A stretch of 64,000 nucleotides of DNA, from positions 62,001 to 126,000 of the forward strand of contig NZ_KB823014.1 in the NCBI RefSeq assembly GCF_000365025.1, read 5' to 3'. The position numbers were made by a program, and so were the translations under genes. Source of the DNA: Robiginitomaculum antarcticum DSM 21748. Its GTDB lineage: Bacteria; Pseudomonadota; Alphaproteobacteria; Caulobacterales; Maricaulaceae. This document shows, in pieces, positions 42,427-52,427 of the stretch (positions within the stretch are counted from its first letter, which is position 1; every line of letters starts with the position of its first letter). The notes beneath the pieces are model-generated. The model was not told the DNA's origin, did not search any database, and saw nothing but the letters and a program-made list of their open reading frames with translations.

Positions 42427-44772
42427 ATGGCTTCATTTTCACCTTTACTGGAAGAAACCATTCACAAGGCTCTCGTATTTGCGTCTGACCGCAAGCACGA
42501 ATTGGCCACGCTCGAGCATTTATTGCTCGCGCTGATCGATGACAAAGACGCCGCCGCCGTTATGACGGCCTGTGATGTCGATCTGCAAAGCCTGCGCGCC
42601 GATGTGCTGCGCTATATTGACGAAGATCTTATGAGCCTCGAAGTCGACGACTTTGAAGAGGCCCGCCCGACCGCCGGTTTCCACCGCGTGATTCAGCGCG
42701 CCGTCATTCATGTTCAAAGCTCCGGCCGTGAAGAAGTGACGGGCGCGAATGCGCTTGTGGCCCTGTTCGCCGAGCGCGAAAGCCACGCCGTCTATTTCCT
42801 CTCCGAGCGGGATATGACGCGCTATGACGCGGTTAATTATATCTCCCACGGTCTGGCCAAGAACGGCAAAAGCGCCCCAAGCGCGCCGCGCGGCGCTGAG
42901 GGCGAGGACGAGGACGGCCCTAATAGCAAGAAAGACAGCGCGCTGGACAGCTATACGGTCAACCTTAATGAAAAAGCCAAAGCGGGCGATATTGACCCGC
43001 TGATCGGGCGTGACCACGAGGTCGATCGCTGTATCCAGGTGCTGGCCCGCCGCCGTAAAAATAACCCGCTTCTGGTGGGTGATCCCGGCGTTGGTAAAAC
43101 CGCCATTGCTGAAGGTATTGCGCGCCGTATTGTCAACGGCGAGACACCTAAAGCGATTGCAGAGAGCACGATTTACTCGCTGGATATGGGCGCCCTTTTG
43201 GCCGGAACGCGTTATCGCGGGGATTTCGAAGAACGCCTCAAAGCCGTGATGACCGAGCTTGAAGAGACCGAAGGCGCGATTTTGTTTATTGACGAAATTC
43301 ATACTATTGTCGGCGCAGGCGCGACATCAGGCGGGGCGATGGACGCCTCCAATCTGCTTAAGCCCGCACTTCAATCCGGAAAGTTGCGCTGTATGGGCAG
43401 CACAACCTTTAAAGAATATCGTCAGATATTTGAAAAAGACCGCGCGCTCGCCCGCCGCTTCCTCAAGATCGATGTGATCGAACCAACGCCCGAAGATACG
43501 GTGAAAATCCTTGTCGGCCTGAAGTCTCATTTTGAGGACTTCCACAATGTCAAATATACCGATGAAGCCATTCAGGGCGCTGTTGATCTCGCTGTGCGTC
43601 ATATCACCGACCGTAAATTGCCAGACAAGGCGATTGACGTGATTGATGAGGCCGGGGCCAAAATAAAACTGCGCGATGATGAAAAAGAAACAAAGTCCAA
43701 GCGCAAGAAAAAGGTCGGCATTAAAGAGATCGAAGATGTCATCAGCCGGATTGCGCGCATTCCGCCCAAATCCGTCAGCCGCGACGATGCCAAAGCGCTC
43801 AAAACTCTGCCCGCAGATTTGAAACGCATGGTGTTCGGACAGGATGACGCGATTGAGCAAGTGGCTTCGTCTGTGCGTCTGTCCCGCGCGGGTCTGCGCG
43901 AGCCGAATAAGCCGATCGGCTCTTACCTATTCTCCGGCCCGACCGGCGTGGGCAAAACCGAAGTCGCTAAACAGCTCGCTATGACCATGGGCTTGCAGCT
44001 TCTGCGCTTTGATATGAGCGAATATATGGAGCGCCATACTGTGTCACGCCTGCTGGGCGCGCCTCCGGGATATGTCGGATATGATCAGGGCGGTCTTCTG
44101 ACCGATCAGGTTAACCAAAATCCGCATAGCGTGCTTCTGCTCGACGAGATCGAAAAGGCGCATCCGGATGTGTTTAACATCCTTTTGCAGGTCATGGATA
44201 ATGGCTCGCTGACCGACAGTAATGGCCGCGCGGTTGATTTTCGCAATGTGATCTTGATCATGACGACCAATGCGGGCGCAGCCGATGCCGCGAAAAACGC
44301 CATTGGGTTTGGCCGGGATAAACGCGAGGGCGAGGATGACAAAGCCATCAAGCGCCTGTTTACGCCGGAATTCCGCAACCGTCTGGACGCGATCATTCCG
44401 TTCGCGCCGCTGGACGAGGACACCATTGCTCACGTCGTGGACAAGTTCATCATCCAGCTAGAGGCGCAGCTAGCTGACCGCAAAATCATGTTCGAGCTGT
44501 CCAAAGCCGCCAATGCATGGCTGGCCGGTAAAGGCTATGACCGTCAATTTGGCGCGCGTCCGCTGGGCCGTGCGATCCAGGAGCATATCAAAAAACCGAT
44601 TGCGGAAGAAATTCTGTTCGGCAAGCTCCGCCAAGGCGGATTGGTTAAAGTCGGCGTGGATAAAAAAGCGGATAAACTCACCTTTAAAATTATCCCGCCG
44701 GAGCAGCTGAAAATCGAAGGCAAAGGCGGCGGCAAAGGTTTGCCAGCGCCGAAGCCGAAAGAGGACGCGTAA
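42427..44772 (+). CDS. clpA: ATP-dependent Clp protease ATPase subunit ClpA
   Basis: 781 residues. It unfolds proteins for ClpP. The N-domain (residues 1-145) binds ClpS. The first AAA+ module has Walker A GDPGVGKT near 218 and Walker B ILFIDEIHTIVGAG; the second has Walker A GPTGVGKT near 504 and LLLDEIEKAHPDVFNILLQV. The ClpP-docking loop IGF appears as AIGFGRD. The tail (EGKGGGKGLPAPKPKEDA) is a lysine/glycine-rich extension seen in alphaproteobacterial ClpA. Confidence 0.97.
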   Translation: MASFSPLLEETIHKALVFASDRKHELATLEHLLLALIDDKDAAAVMTACDVDLQSLRADVLRYIDEDLMSLEVDDFEEARPTAGFHRVIQRAVIHVQSSGREEVTGANALVALFAERESHAVYFLSERDMTRYDAVNYISHGLAKNGKSAPSAPRGAEGEDEDGPNSKKDSALDSYTVNLNEKAKAGDIDPLIGRDHEVDRCIQVLARRRKNNPLLVGDPGVGKTAIAEGIARRIVNGETPKAIAESTIYSLDMGALLAGTRYRGDFEERLKAVMTELEETEGAILFIDEIHTIVGAGATSGGAMDASNLLKPALQSGKLRCMGSTTFKEYRQIFEKDRALARRFLKIDVIEPTPEDTVKILVGLKSHFEDFHNVKYTDEAIQGAVDLAVRHITDRKLPDKAIDVIDEAGAKIKLRDDEKETKSKRKKKVGIKEIEDVISRIARIPPKSVSRDDAKALKTLPADLKRMVFGQDDAIEQVASSVRLSRAGLREPNKPIGSYLFSGPTGVGKTEVAKQLAMTMGLQLLRFDMSEYMERHTVSRLLGAPPGYVGYDQGGLLTDQVNQNPHSVLLLDEIEKAHPDVFNILLQVMDNGSLTDSNGRAVDFRNVILIMTTNAGAADAAKNAIGFGRDKREGEDDKAIKRLFTPEFRNRLDAIIPFAPLDEDTIAHVVDKFIIQLEAQLADRKIMFELSKAANAWLAGKGYDRQFGARPLGRAIQEHIKKPIAEEILFGKLRQGGLVKVGVDKKADKLTFKIIPPEQLKIEGKGGGKGLPAPKPKEDA

Positions 44773-44811
44773 TCATTCTGCCCAGCCGAAAGGCTAGGTT
44801 AACTCTCAAAG

Positions 44812-44841
44812 AAAAACCGGCGCAAATGCGCCGGTTTTTTT
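44812..44841 (+). terminator. Rho-independent terminator of clpSA
   Basis: A GC-rich stem (AACCGGCGCA with TGCGCCGGTT, 44,815-44,836) is followed by a run of T to 44,841. It lies 43 bases after the clpA stop. Confidence 0.9.
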
Positions 44842-44914
44842 ATACCGAAACGATGCCCATTAATCACCACGATTAACATTGGAGGTAAAGACGCATAGAT
44901 GTTACTGCGCGCAT

Positions 44915-45433
44915 ATGCCCAGCAGCACCCCCATGCCCAACCGTAACGACCTGCTTGATATGGATGACGACGCTCTGCTGTGCCATTGCCGCCAAGAGAC
45001 TTACCGTGCATCCGGCCCGGGAGGACAGCATCGTAATAAAACGGACTCGGCGGTTCGGCTGTCAATTCTAGGCGGCTTGGTTGTGGCCCAGTGCGCGGAT
45101 CATCGCTCCCAGCACCGTAATCGGAAGGACGCGCTCGCGCGTCTCCGGTCCAGCCTCGCAATAGACCTGCGCATGCCCATAGACGCGCAAAGCGAGACGC
45201 AGCATTGGCACGGCTCATGGGCGCTCGGCAAAAAAGACCGCCGCTATGCCGCCTTTTTAGGGCATGTGCTGGATGTCCTATCGTATCACGACTGGGCCGT
45301 CGGTCTTGCGGCGGAGGCGCTGGGCCTCTCAACGGGAAAGCTCATCCGCACCCTCGCCCGCGACCCCCACGCCTGGGCCGCCGTCAATCAAGAGCGCGCA
45401 AAGCTTGATTTGATCAATCTAAGGCGCCCTTAA
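44915..45433 (+). CDS. Peptide chain release factor-like protein
   Basis: 172 residues. It has a class I release-factor catalytic domain with the GGQ motif in [18 protein letters not shown], so it should hydrolyse peptidyl-tRNA on the ribosome. It lacks the codon-recognition domain of PrfA/PrfB. The C-terminal part ([20 protein letters not shown]) differs from ArfB, so it belongs to the broader PCRF-like group of unknown rescue role. ATG 44915 is chosen; ATG 44,933 is possible. Confidence 0.8.
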   Translation: MPSSTPMPNRNDLLDMDDDALLCHCRQETYRASGPGGQHRNKTDSAVRLSILGGLVVAQCADHRSQHRNRKDALARLRSSLAIDLRMPIDAQSETQHWHGSWALGKKDRRYAAFLGHVLDVLSYHDWAVGLAAEALGLSTGKLIRTLARDPHAWAAVNQERAKLDLINLRRP

Positions 45434-45545
45434 GATCGATTTAAATTCTTTAAAACAAGACAAATACCGAAGGTGATGCACCGCCTTATAAATGGAACGA
45501 TGCCACGCACCGCACCGTTGGTTAGACAACATAAAGGATTTTCAC

Positions 45546-46322
45546 ATGACACAAACGGCACTGATTACGGGCGCATCCTCGGGCATTGGCAAAGAGATGG
45601 CCCGTATCCACGCAGAAAAAGGCGGCGATCTTGTCATATTGGCGCGCAGCAAAGATGAGCTCAACGCGCTCAAAACAGAGCTTGAGACGACGTATGGCGT
45701 CACTGTCACTGTGCTGGTCAAAGATCTGTCCAAAGAACTGGCCCCGCAGCAGATTTTCGACGCCGTGAATAAGGCCGGTATTGAGATTGACTATCTGATC
45801 AATAATGCGGGATTTGGCGGCGTTGGTAAATTCCACGAGCGCGATTGGGACAAAGACCGCGATATGATACAGGTCAATGTCGTCGCCCTATCTGCGCTGA
45901 CGCGGCTATTCCTACCGGATATGGTAGCGCGCAATAGTGGACGCATATTGAACGTGTCCTCCACAGCTTCCGTTGTCCCCGGCCCGATGCAGGCGGTTTA
46001 TTTCGCAACGAAATCCTATGTCCGCTTTCTCTCCAACGCGATTGCCGAAGAGCTTCACGACACTAATGTCACGGTGACAGCCCTCATGCCCGGCGCGACG
46101 CAATCCGATTTCGCCAAAACCGCCGATATGGAAGATACGAAATTATTCTCCAGCACAGCCAGCGCCCGAGACGTCGCGCAGACCGGTTATGACGCCATGA
46201 TGAAAGGCGAGCTGGAAACCTTTGCCGGACTGGATTTTAAAACCAAAATGACCATGCGCCTTGCCCCGCTCATGCCAAAATCCGCCGTCATGCCCAAAAT
46301 CCGTAAGATGCAGGGTGGGTAA
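45546..46322 (+). CDS. Short-chain dehydrogenase/reductase
   Basis: 258 residues. The classical SDR motifs are present: TGASSGIG cofactor loop, LINNAGFGGVG, the catalytic Ser in ILNVSSTASVVPG and the YxxxK pair in AVYFATKSYVRFLSNAI. The substrate is unknown. ATG 45546 is preferred; upstream sequence in frame is unlike SDR N-termini. Confidence 0.9.
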   Translation: MTQTALITGASSGIGKEMARIHAEKGGDLVILARSKDELNALKTELETTYGVTVTVLVKDLSKELAPQQIFDAVNKAGIEIDYLINNAGFGGVGKFHERDWDKDRDMIQVNVVALSALTRLFLPDMVARNSGRILNVSSTASVVPGPMQAVYFATKSYVRFLSNAIAEELHDTNVTVTALMPGATQSDFAKTADMEDTKLFSSTASARDVAQTGYDAMMKGELETFAGLDFKTKMTMRLAPLMPKSAVMPKIRKMQGG

Positions 46323-46373
46323 ACGAAAACAGGCTATTTTTTAAAAGTCGACCATCGTCACGTTAATCTTGGA

Positions 46374-46835
46374 TCACCCTGACAATTCTGATTTATTTTT
46401 ATAATATGTCGTGAGCTCCACGATGATAGCCGCAAGGCCAAACCCCGCCAACCCGACAGTCCACCACATTGCAGGCACCAGCATGACGTAGCCTTCGACC
46501 CCGTCACCGAGGCTAATCGCTGCAAATACGATCATACCGAAGACATAGCTCGCCAGATTAATAAGAAACCCGAGGCGCAGCGCATCTTTGGTTTTAGAAT
46601 TTTCCTGTCGCAAATTTATCGCGGCCTGCTCACGCGGATCGACCATCAGAGCTATGACATCAACATTATAAGCCGCCGCCAGAGCCATGACAGAGTCGCG
46701 CGATGCGCCATCGCCATTCTCAATCCGTTGCACTGTTCGAAGACTAACGCCCGCTGCATCGGCAAGGTGCTCCTGCGACCAACAGCGCTCTTCGCGCCAG
46801 CGTTTGATCTTTGCTCCATCAGGATTCATTTGCAT
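46374..46835 (-). CDS. Membrane-anchored XRE-family regulator
   Basis: 153 residues from ATG 46835 (AAGGAG six bases upstream). The first ~70 residues are a Cro/C1 helix-turn-helix (KRWREERCWSQEHLADAAGV, SLRTVQRIENGDGASRDSVM). Two membrane segments follow (LGFLINLASYVFGMIVFAAI and WWTVGLAGFGLAAIIVEL). This XRE plus two-span layout occurs in several bacteria, often of unknown function. It may sense membrane state and control a nearby gene. Confidence 0.78.
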   Translation of the reverse strand: MQMNPDGAKIKRWREERCWSQEHLADAAGVSLRTVQRIENGDGASRDSVMALAAAYNVDVIALMVDPREQAAINLRQENSKTKDALRLGFLINLASYVFGMIVFAAISLGDGVEGYVMLVPAMWWTVGLAGFGLAAIIVELTTYYKNKSELSG

Positions 46836-46997
46836 TTTACGCTCCTTAATCATGCCTAATATGACCCGATGAAAGTAACAAAAATCTAAGCGTTGACAAC
46901 GTCAGCCCTATGACAAGCAGCCGTCAAAGAGGTGCCAACCCTGCGACAAGATACGCGACAGACTTATGTGCCGAAACGTTTTTACACTGTCATAAAA

Positions 46998-47026
46998 TTA
47001 AAGCGGCACATTGAGCGCCGCTTTAA
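46998..47026 (-). terminator. Terminator of the M49-like gene
   Basis: A perfect ten-base stem (TTAAAGCGGC 46,998-47,007 with 47,017-47,026) with a nine-base loop is followed on the minus strand by a T-rich stretch (TTTAATTTTA). It lies about 20 bases after the stop codon at 47,047. Confidence 0.75.
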
Positions 47027-47046
47027 TAGAAACTGAAACTGAAGCC

Positions 47047-48726
47047 TTAAATCTTATCAGGATAGCTCGGGCGGATATCGTAAGGAATATCGTCGAGCTT
47101 ACCGAGTACGGTATCCGCGGCATCGTCGAGGCGTGCATATTTATCCAAAAACGTTTTAACCGCATCATAATCGCCATTGCCTTGAAGCACCACGACCATG
47201 CCTGTCAGATCGGAAATGGCCTGCTCAAATTTGGCGAAATCGATACGGAATCGGCTCTCTTCAGGGAGCCACTCAACCGCGCCGACTTCGCGAAAATAGC
47301 TATATTGAAAAGCTGCGCCTTTGCCGTGTGCGGCATCAATTCCAAAGCGCATAGAGCGGAAAAGACCGGTGAAATATGTCGCCAGCATCGCCTCTTTTTC
47401 AGAGGCCGGGATTTCGCCGCGCTCCATCATATAAATAATATTATAGACGCCCATGACGTCCGCTTTGCCTTCTTCCATACCGGAATATAGGTCCTTAAGC
47501 TGAGCATTTACGGTGGTTTTCTCGCCGTTGATTTCGATACTGCCGGGGCCGAGACTGTGAGAGAGTTCGTGAAATAAGGTATCCATGGCCATGTATTTTT
47601 TGACCGTTAACCGGGCTTGGTCAGGCACGAGGACGCGCTCGCCAATGGGCTGCAAAATCATTTCATATTTCGCGCCAAGCACATTGTTCAGGATGACTTT
47701 TTTCGCGCCTTTGGCTTCGCGCACTTTCTCATCATTGGGCAGATTAAACGCAATGGTTTGCACGCCCGGCACATTATCGCCGCCGCCGTGAATTTGATAC
47801 GCGGCCACGATCGGGCTTTCAAATCCGCGCTGGAAATTTTTATAATGCTCCTCAACAGGCAGGTTTTTCTCCATATCTTTGAGGAAGTCTTTATATTTGC
47901 CAATCGCCTTGGACTCTTCGGGGTTCTTCACCGTGATGAAAGTCTCAAACGCGGTTTTGTACCCATAAAGGCCATCGTCATACACTTCATAAGGGCCGTA
48001 AACGACTTCGATCGGGCCGTCCAAATCCATCCACGCCATTTCTGAGTCGAAATAGTCATCATCCAGTAAAGCATCGGCGCGCAGGCCTAAGAATTTTTTC
48101 AAATTGGCATTTTTGGTGATCTTTGCCGCCTCGCGCAATTTCGCGGCTGCAGGGACAAGAAACTCTTTATATTCTACCGAATATGGCACGGCATAAAGCG
48201 TGCCGTCTGCATTGCGTTTAATGACCGTATAGCCGGAGGTAAATGCGGCTTTGTCATCGGGATTGGCGTCAATATGTGCTTCAAACTCAGCCTTGGTCAT
48301 ATCGGCGGGATAGAAGCCGGCACCGGCGGTGCACGGCGTATCGCCATAAAACACACGGCCCTCATTGAGCGTATCGCAGACGCCGTAATGCAGGTCGAAC
48401 ATAGACAGCATTAAATCATCACCTGACGCCGCAATTGTTTCGCGCGTAGCCGGGTTATTCGGATTTAATTGCCGCATGTAAATCTGGTCAATATAGTCGC
48501 CGGCTTCAATTAACAAATTAACGACGCGGCGCTCTTCGCTTGTCAGGAATGAGGTGTCCGTATCCATTTTGACAGGCGCAATTTTATCATGTTCGCGCTG
48601 TAGATCATAGCCGGTCTGCGCTGCGGCTACAGGCTCTTGCGGTGCCGGCGCGGCGGTCTCATCCGGTTTCGGGCTACAGCCCGCAATTAGAGCGGCGGCG
48701 GCAATGCTGGCGAGTAAAATACGCAT
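47047..48726 (-). CDS. M49-like zinc metallopeptidase lipoprotein
   Basis: 559 residues from ATG 48726. A lipobox (AALIAGCSP) makes it a lipoprotein. The zinc site is HELSH in LFHELSHSLGPG near 384, with the third ligand region EEGKADVMGVYN near 413. The surrounding blocks (VYDDGLYGYKTAFETFI, YQIHGGGDNVPGVQTIAFN) are typical of the bacterial dipeptidyl-peptidase III-related family. True DPP III uses HExxxH, while this has HExxH, so peptide specificity is uncertain. It is probably an envelope peptidase or hydrolase. Single gene with its own terminator. Confidence 0.82.
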   Translation of the reverse strand: MRILLASIAAAALIAGCSPKPDETAAPAPQEPVAAAQTGYDLQREHDKIAPVKMDTDTSFLTSEERRVVNLLIEAGDYIDQIYMRQLNPNNPATRETIAASGDDLMLSMFDLHYGVCDTLNEGRVFYGDTPCTAGAGFYPADMTKAEFEAHIDANPDDKAAFTSGYTVIKRNADGTLYAVPYSVEYKEFLVPAAAKLREAAKITKNANLKKFLGLRADALLDDDYFDSEMAWMDLDGPIEVVYGPYEVYDDGLYGYKTAFETFITVKNPEESKAIGKYKDFLKDMEKNLPVEEHYKNFQRGFESPIVAAYQIHGGGDNVPGVQTIAFNLPNDEKVREAKGAKKVILNNVLGAKYEMILQPIGERVLVPDQARLTVKKYMAMDTLFHELSHSLGPGSIEINGEKTTVNAQLKDLYSGMEEGKADVMGVYNIIYMMERGEIPASEKEAMLATYFTGLFRSMRFGIDAAHGKGAAFQYSYFREVGAVEWLPEESRFRIDFAKFEQAISDLTGMVVVLQGNGDYDAVKTFLDKYARLDDAADTVLGKLDDIPYDIRPSYPDKI

Positions 48727-48856
48727 GATGGATCCTTTGTTTATGTACGCGCAGTTTAGGCAAATGCGCGCGCGGCTGCAACGTATGTCTACGTGTATTT
48801 TGACGCGCCTTGGATAAAGGCTTTTCATCCCGCGCCGCGCGTCTTAAACGCGGCTC

Positions 48857-49711
48857 ATGACCCATAACCCGATTATTGTAAGAACGCTGACGGAGTTGCG
48901 TGGACAGATATGGCAGTGGCGCGGAGGCGGCGAGTCTATCGGCCTTGTCCCCACCATGGGCGCATTGCATGACGGGCATTTATCACTCATCCGGCTGTCG
49001 CATAAATATGCGAGCAAAACCGTGGCCAGCATTTTCGTCAATCCGGCGCAATTTGCACCGGGCGAAGATTTTGAAGCCTATCCGCGCACCGAAGCCGCTG
49101 ACGTTGCGGCGCTGGCCTCCGCGCGGTGCGATCTTGTCTACATTCCCGATACGCACAGTATGTATGATGAGGGTCATAGCACATCGATTAAAATTACAGG
49201 TGTGGCGCAATCGCTCGAGACTGATCACCGTCCGACATTTTTTGACGGCGTGGCCCTTGTCGTGGCCAAGCTGCTCAACCGCGTCGCCCCAGATTTCACG
49301 ATATTCGGCGAGAAAGATTATCAACAGCTCGCCACGATAAGGCGGCTGGTGATTGATCTGGATATGCCGGTGAAGATTATCGGCGCGCCGATTGCGCGCG
49401 ACGCACATGGCCTCGCTTTGTCGTCGCGCAATCGATATTTTGACGAGGGCGCGCTGACGCTGGCGCGCAAACTGAACGTCATTATGTTTGACTGCGCCGC
49501 CAAAATGGGCGCAGGCATGAATGTCGACGCCGCCGCCGCTCAGGCCAAACAGGACTTTCTCGATGCCGGATTTGAGAGCGTCGATTACGTCGCCGTCGCC
49601 TCCGCCCATTCACTCACGCCGCTCTCGGGCGGCGTTCTGGACCGCACATCGCGGCTATTGGTGGCGCTGCATTGCAGGGGCGTGCGCCTCATTGATAATT
49701 GCGAGATCTAG
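48857..49711 (+). CDS. panC: Pantothenate synthetase
   Basis: 284 residues. It joins pantoate and beta-alanine using ATP. Motifs: the HIGH-like TMGALHDGHLSLIRLSHKYA, SIFVNPAQFAPGEDFEAYPR, TIFGEKDYQQLATIRRLVID and the KMSKS-like LALSSRNRYFDE. No panB is adjacent. It is divergent from the M49-like gene. Confidence 0.95.
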   Translation: MTHNPIIVRTLTELRGQIWQWRGGGESIGLVPTMGALHDGHLSLIRLSHKYASKTVASIFVNPAQFAPGEDFEAYPRTEAADVAALASARCDLVYIPDTHSMYDEGHSTSIKITGVAQSLETDHRPTFFDGVALVVAKLLNRVAPDFTIFGEKDYQQLATIRRLVIDLDMPVKIIGAPIARDAHGLALSSRNRYFDEGALTLARKLNVIMFDCAAKMGAGMNVDAAAAQAKQDFLDAGFESVDYVAVASAHSLTPLSGGVLDRTSRLLVALHCRGVRLIDNCEI

Positions 49712-49712
49712 G

Positions 49713-50225
49713 ATGAAAAAGTTTATTTCGGTTGTCGCCTTGGGCATATTATCATCATGCACCCACATTTCTAATTACAGCCCTAATGATGAAGATAGAT
49801 GCGTTATTTATGCTGATCTTGCTGATGAAAGAATTTTGACTTCTCCCAGCAGGGGCAATCCGGATATACGTCAAAAAGTCTTTTATGAGCATGGTGGGCC
49901 ACCTGTTTTCTCAACAGAAAATATCAATTGGACAACAAATATTGATAACAATTTTTCGCTAGAAAGCTGTAATTTTGGAGAATACATTCAAGTTGTTGAT
50001 GGTGAGAAAACAATGTGGGAGCTCAGTAAAAGTATTCCCGGAGACGCGTTAGACGTGGATTACTTAAATACATCACAAATTGTTTTTTCAACCGATGGAA
50101 ATTATGCAATCGTAGAAACCGGAATAATCTGCGGATGGCTTTGCGGCGTAATGTTCATACATTTGTTTGAATTTATAGAGGGTGAGTGGACACAAATTGC
50201 CATTGCAAGCACGGGAGTGGTCTAA
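49713..50225 (+). CDS. Lipoprotein of unknown function
   Basis: 170 residues. The start right after the panC stop gives a signal peptide with lipobox (VVALGILSSCTH). The mature protein has several cysteines (DRCVIYADLADE, SLESCNFGEY, IICGWLCGVM). Markedly lower G+C than panC suggests acquisition. No family is recognised. It is probably cotranscribed with panC. Confidence 0.65.
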   Translation: MKKFISVVALGILSSCTHISNYSPNDEDRCVIYADLADERILTSPSRGNPDIRQKVFYEHGGPPVFSTENINWTTNIDNNFSLESCNFGEYIQVVDGEKTMWELSKSIPGDALDVDYLNTSQIVFSTDGNYAIVETGIICGWLCGVMFIHLFEFIEGEWTQIAIASTGVV

Positions 50226-50257
50226 TTTTACCGGTGTTGTTGTTAAATATTTTTAGC

Positions 50258-50800
50258 CTAAATAATAAAGACCAAGCCCAAAATAACCAGCGTTCCGAGG
50301 CTGGTTACCCAGAGCGTGCGTTTGCGTAGCGGCTTTGACCAGAGCCCCATCCATAATCCGGACAGCACTACAAACAGAAGTGCCAGCGCGACAAATTTCT
50401 GATACCATTTAAACGCTACAGGGCCGTGGCCTTTATGCAATTCCATCATGCTGGCCTGGAAATTCGGGTCGCGGTAAGAGGCGGTCATAACCCCGTCATC
50501 CAGCTCAAGCTGATAATAGGCGCGCGATGTCGGGCGGGTCTGAATCACATCGCCGCGATCTTTTATATACTGGAATTTATCCATATGGCCCTGACTTTCA
50601 AGAAACGCCTTAACGTCGTCTTTGATTGTCGGACTTTGGAAATCCAGCGTGAAACCTGCAGGAACCGTGATCGGCTCTTGGCTCGTATTGCCTTTAATAT
50701 CAAGCAGGTATAGCCCGCCGGAAATAGCGGCGAGGATAAAAGCGGGAGCCATAAAGGCCGCCAGAATAAGGTGAATTTGGATCAAAAGTTTGCGTGTCAT
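50258..50800 (-). CDS. PepSY-associated membrane protein
   Basis: 180 residues from ATG 50800. A PepSY-TM layout is seen: one N-terminal span (IHLILAAFMAPAFILAAISG), a periplasmic region with a degenerate PepSY-like part (DDVKAFLESQGHMDKFQYIK) and MMELHKGHGPVAFKWYQKF, then two spans (FVALALLFVVLSGLWMGL, LWVTSLGTLVILGLVFII). Related proteins often accompany iron or metal reductases. The substrate is unknown. Confidence 0.75.
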   Translation of the reverse strand: MTRKLLIQIHLILAAFMAPAFILAAISGGLYLLDIKGNTSQEPITVPAGFTLDFQSPTIKDDVKAFLESQGHMDKFQYIKDRGDVIQTRPTSRAYYQLELDDGVMTASYRDPNFQASMMELHKGHGPVAFKWYQKFVALALLFVVLSGLWMGLWSKPLRKRTLWVTSLGTLVILGLVFII

Positions 50801-50867
50801 ACCGCGGCTATAGGAAAGTTTTTCGTAGGCAACAAGGCATAGGAAAGTTTTAATATCGAAAAGCGCC

Positions 50868-51299
50868 TTACCATGCGCCAATTTCGACTAATTTATTACG
50901 CAATTTTGGCGGCAAAGTCTCCGCGCCCGCAATCTCGCTCAGATCCGGCGGCGCGTCTTCGGCCTTAAGATAACGCCAGCCTTGAAAGGCCCTGCGCGGC
51001 GCGGGCTGCACAGGCACAAGTTCAGGATCCATAAGAATGGAGCACGCTTTCAGCCCTTTGGAATTCACCGTCTCTTCAAGACCGATAATACGGTTGCGGC
51101 ACTGAATGATGCCTTTAATGACCCAATAAATCGAACCACCGTCCAAAAGCTCTTCTTTTTGTTTGGGAAACATCCGCGTCACATGTTCGTGACAGGGCAA
51201 AAGGCCCTTCCCTGCGCGGCGCTCGACAACTTTATTCTGCCATGTCTGGAGACTGTCTATACTGCGGGAGCCGACAGAGAGTTTTTGTAAATGCATCAT
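50868..51299 (-). CDS. DUF1489-family protein
   Basis: 143 residues. It matches the pattern of a conserved alphaproteobacterial family: HLQKLSVGSRSIDSLQTWQN, ELLDGGSIYWVIKGIIQCRN, LMDPELVPVQPAPRRAFQGW and YLKAEDAPPDLSE. Its function is unknown. ATG 51296 is an alternative start. The PepSY gene follows on the same strand. Confidence 0.85.
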   Translation of the reverse strand: MMHLQKLSVGSRSIDSLQTWQNKVVERRAGKGLLPCHEHVTRMFPKQKEELLDGGSIYWVIKGIIQCRNRIIGLEETVNSKGLKACSILMDPELVPVQPAPRRAFQGWRYLKAEDAPPDLSEIAGAETLPPKLRNKLVEIGAW

Positions 51300-51391
51300 G
51301 ATAACCGTTTATACGGCTACGGACGCATTTCGGATAGGCCAGGCGCTGAGATATCACAGTCTAAAATATCTTCTGCGAAACTGGCGGTCCG

Positions 51392-52342
51392 CTAAAAATT
51401 TCTTACAAAGGGGTCCACTTTGGCGACATAACTATTCGCCTGCGGATCAACCTTAAAGGTTACGACATCTTCGCCATCAGGAACCTCATATGCCCCGACT
51501 TTGCGCAAGATGCGCCCCGCGATAGATTTGACATATTTCTCGGGCCCAGAGGCGCTGATCCAGCGCGATTTAACGCCGAATTTTTGGCGCAACACGGCAT
51601 TGGTAAACATGACAGAGTTTTTGAACGCGCTTTCGCGCGTCGAATATTCTGTTGTTATTGAGACACAAAACGATTGGTTGTCTACGCGGTGCGGCGCGTT
51701 AAGACGCCAGCTGATCATCTCGCCTTCACCCAAATCGAATGCGCGCGCTGCATCATCCATATCGGCAGCGTAAGGGATATCGTCTTCGCGGTCCTGCGTG
51801 ATGATGTTCTGATAGGCTTCGTCCGACATAAACTCTTCACTGGTCGGGTAGATATAGATGCGTTTTTTGCCGCGTATATGCCACAAAATTGTTTCCGTCT
51901 GGTCACAGTGATAAGGCACTTTGGCGACAGGTGAACTAATCAATATACCGCCGCGGGCATTGAACATCGGTTCGCCGATAATCTGTGCAATCGCGCCATA
52001 CATTTTATCCAGTACCGCTTTATATTCCCGGTGGATATTCATGGCCTCACGGACATTTATCCACACCGCGCCCGCTTTGGCCGCTTTGATCAGCGTTTTG
52101 CCGTCGCAGTCGCGAAAATCCCCAGTCAGAAATTTATTCGGAAATTGGGGATCGTGGTCACTCATCGTGCAAACATCGATCTTATGATTGGGATGTTTGT
52201 CCAACAACTCGGCCAGGGCGTCGTCCGTAAACAGGCCCGTTTGAGCAATTTTATGCCGCACAGTAATAATGTCTTTGCGAAATTTAGACGATTGGTCTTC
52301 GCCCCAATTTGAAAATATTTCTGATTTGAGATCGGGCTTCAT
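51392..52342 (-). CDS. JmjC/cupin-like protein
   Basis: 316 residues. A double-stranded beta-helix is suggested by HxD in VPYHCDQTETILWHIRGKKR near 143 and a second His in MISWRLNAPHRVDNQ near 216. These would be the iron ligands of a 2-oxoglutarate dioxygenase, as in JmjC-type hydroxylases. A possible 2-oxoglutarate Lys lies in RGKKRIYIYP. The target is unknown; it could hydroxylate a protein or small molecule. Encoded alone. Confidence 0.72.
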   Translation of the reverse strand: MKPDLKSEIFSNWGEDQSSKFRKDIITVRHKIAQTGLFTDDALAELLDKHPNHKIDVCTMSDHDPQFPNKFLTGDFRDCDGKTLIKAAKAGAVWINVREAMNIHREYKAVLDKMYGAIAQIIGEPMFNARGGILISSPVAKVPYHCDQTETILWHIRGKKRIYIYPTSEEFMSDEAYQNIITQDREDDIPYAADMDDAARAFDLGEGEMISWRLNAPHRVDNQSFCVSITTEYSTRESAFKNSVMFTNAVLRQKFGVKSRWISASGPEKYVKSIAGRILRKVGAYEVPDGEDVVTFKVDPQANSYVAKVDPFVRNF

Positions 52343-52427
52343 TTGGTTTTCTCACATGCAATAATAATTTGCCTGTTTATACCCGTACATCGTTACCATA
52401 GGCTTTTGGACTAGGGTTAATTCCGGA

